From Akkermansia muciniphila (GTDB taxonomy: Bacteria; Verrucomicrobiota; Verrucomicrobiia; Opitutales; Opitutaceae), in the NCBI GenBank assembly GCA_945888375.1, contig CAMCZZ010000004.1, forward strand, positions 62,001 to 126,000: a DNA stretch of 64,000 nt, read 5' to 3'. The notes under the pieces were generated by a model. The model had not been told where the DNA came from. It ran no database searches and saw nothing but the letters and a program-made list of their open reading frames with translations. This document shows, in pieces, positions 62,907-64,000 of the stretch (positions within the stretch are counted from its first letter, which is position 1; each line of letters begins with the position of its first letter). The translations under genes and the position numbers were made by a program.

Positions 62907-64000
62907 GTGGCTGGCTGGCTGAACGACACCTTTCGCCTCGGCTGGGGCGCTCTTTATTGGAACACGCGCAAAACGTGGTTCGCCGCGCGCGGCCGTCGCG
63001 GCCGTTGCCCGTGCCAGGTCGGCAGCGACTCGGGCCGGGGCGGTGAAACCGGCTGCGAGGCCGTGCTCGGCTACCGTTCGCCCGCGCGTTTCCGCGCCCT
63101 TTGCCCCCTGCTGGCGCAACGCGCGAACGGCGACTGGGTATGCTTGGTGGACACGGCGGCGGTGAGGCCGTTCTGGAGCCGGGTGGCCGCCGGGCTCGGC
63201 GTCGCCAGCCTCGTGCTCGCCCTCACCGCCATCCTCGGCGCCTACCTCCTCCTGCGCGGCATCGGCTATGAAGTGTCCTTCACCCAGGTCGCGTGGCCGC
63301 CCGCCTGGCACCAGTTTCGCCAAGTGCAATCGGCCTTCTACTTGGACCGGGCTCGCGCGGCCCGCGCGGAGGGGCACATGGAGGAGACCCTGCTTTCCCT
63401 TTCCAACGCCTATGAACTCAACCCGGCCGACCATCGCACCGGGCTGCTCCTCGCCCAGCTCTGGCAAGCCGGGCAACCCCTGCTCTCCGACCAACTCTAT
63501 GCCCGGCTCTTCCGCGAACACCCCGCCCACCGCGCCGAAATCGCCCCGGCCTGGTATCGCGCCCTCCTGGCCCGCGGCGATTTCAACGCCATCCAGCGCC
63601 TAGCCGGGGAACGCCTGCTCTCCAGTGGCCCCGCGCCCGCCGCTTGGCTGCAGGCGATCCTGTTCGCCAGCCGTCAAACCGGTGAGGCCGCCCCTCTCGC
63701 ACGCCTGCTGGCCGAGCCCGCCCTGCCCCCCGACCTCGCCCCGCTGCTACGTCTGGAATACACGCTCTACTCGGCTCCTCCCGAGACCCGTATCCAGCTG
63801 CTCGCCCAAGCCGCCGAAGGCGAAACCAACCCCTTCGCCCGCTACCACCTGCTTTGCCGTCTGCTGGCCGAAGGCCGCCCCGAGCTGGTGCTCGCGCGGC
63901 TCGACCTGCCATCGTGTCCTTTGGGCAACCGCGAAAAAATCCGCCTACGGCTCGATTCGCTTGCCGTGCTCGGGCGCCCTGATGTCCGGGCCGAGCTCGT
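62907..64000 (+). CDS. Membrane protein with TPR-like repeats, cut by the window end
   Basis: An open frame from GTG 62907 runs to the right edge, giving at least 364 residues. The N-terminal 75 residues are cytosolic, with cysteines in RGRCPCQVGSD, ETGCEAVLGY, ALCPLL and DWVCLVDT, suggesting a metal site. A single membrane helix follows (VASLVLALTAILGAYLLL), then helical TPR-like repeats (TLLSLSNAYELNPADHRTGLLLAQLWQ, LYARLFREHPAHRAEIAPAW). I do not recognise a named family. It is divergent from the redoxin gene. Confidence 0.72.
   Translation, partial: MAGWLNDTFRLGWGALYWNTRKTWFAARGRRGRCPCQVGSDSGRGGETGCEAVLGYRSPARFRALCPLLAQRANGDWVCLVDTAAVRPFWSRVAAGLGVASLVLALTAILGAYLLLRGIGYEVSFTQVAWPPAWHQFRQVQSAFYLDRARAARAEGHMEETLLSLSNAYELNPADHRTGLLLAQLWQAGQPLLSDQLYARLFREHPAHRAEIAPAWYRALLARGDFNAIQRLAGERLLSSGPAPAAWLQAILFASRQTGEAAPLARLLAEPALPPDLAPLLRLEYTLYSAPPETRIQLLAQAAEGETNPFARYHLLCRLLAEGRPELVLARLDLPSCPLGNREKIRLRLDSLAVLGRPDVRAEL

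Overview
The window is 64 kb of GC-rich, tightly packed bacterial chromosome. It carries about 66 supported protein genes, one broken gene and one tRNA, with no rRNA, CRISPR array, insertion sequence or prophage that I can see. The cell is Gram-negative: there are BamD-like and LptE-like envelope proteins, several lipobox proteins and CtaG-type caa3 oxidase assembly. The DUF5069 domain, the rpmF-plsX-fabH order, the RCC1/Ig-repeat secreted protein, the GxxExxY gene and the style of the intergenic repeats suggest Verrucomicrobiota, probably an Opitutaceae-like bacterium. That is an inference from gene style; no rRNA is present to confirm it.

Layout. 0.1-5.8 kb: mnmA, then a MoxR/DUF58/transglutaminase operon on the minus strand. 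5.9-8.5 kb: a purine nucleoside phosphorylase, a divergent lipoprotein gene, and trxB behind a hairpin-rich leader. 8.7-13.1 kb: a PAS histidine kinase translationally coupled to a three-receiver hybrid protein whose ATP-binding domain looks degenerate. 13.1-15.6 kb: leuB and rsmB. 15.7-22.1 kb: a lipoprotein azurin divergent from a complete caa3 cytochrome oxidase operon (coxB with fused cytochrome c, coxA, coxC, coxD, then ctaG). 22.3-27.2 kb: a TPR protein, glmM-trpD and uppP. 27.3-31.3 kb: rpmF, plsX, fabH, a BamD-like protein and an LptE-like protein. 31.4-35.4 kb: rpe, pyrR, pyrB, a broken GxxExxY gene inside a 23-bp inverted repeat, and pyrC. 35.5-39.1 kb: CPBP protease, thiL, tsaE, an inositol-phosphatase-family protein and an FmdB-like protein. 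39.3-44.1 kb: an unusual PqqD-like/M50-like/double cyclic-nucleotide-binding fusion, tlyA, a DUF5069-gluconokinase fusion and an uncharacterised protein.

44.4-49.9 kb is the accessory part: a 1202-residue secreted RCC1/Ig-repeat protein, a divergent XRE regulator with a palindrome at its start codon, and a nucleotidyltransferase plus partner gene pair that looks like a toxin-antitoxin or abortive-infection module. The pair lies behind a perfect 26-bp palindrome and between copies of a degenerate repeat. From 50 kb on the core genome resumes: accC/accB, a Gfo/Idh/MocA-ThuA pair, DUF983, tsf-rpsB, an initiator-like tRNA-Met, a WD40 protein, a DUF2059 protein, a feo ferrous iron operon (two FeoA proteins, FeoB, a Cys-rich FeoB-associated peptide and DUF3817) behind a palindromic operator, a redoxin and a membrane TPR protein cut by the window end.

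The strongest candidates for something undescribed are the nucleotidyltransferase module with its palindrome, the degenerate-kinase hybrid regulator, the pseudo-M50/cyclic-nucleotide fusion, and the inverted-repeat-bounded GxxExxY gene in the pyrimidine operon.
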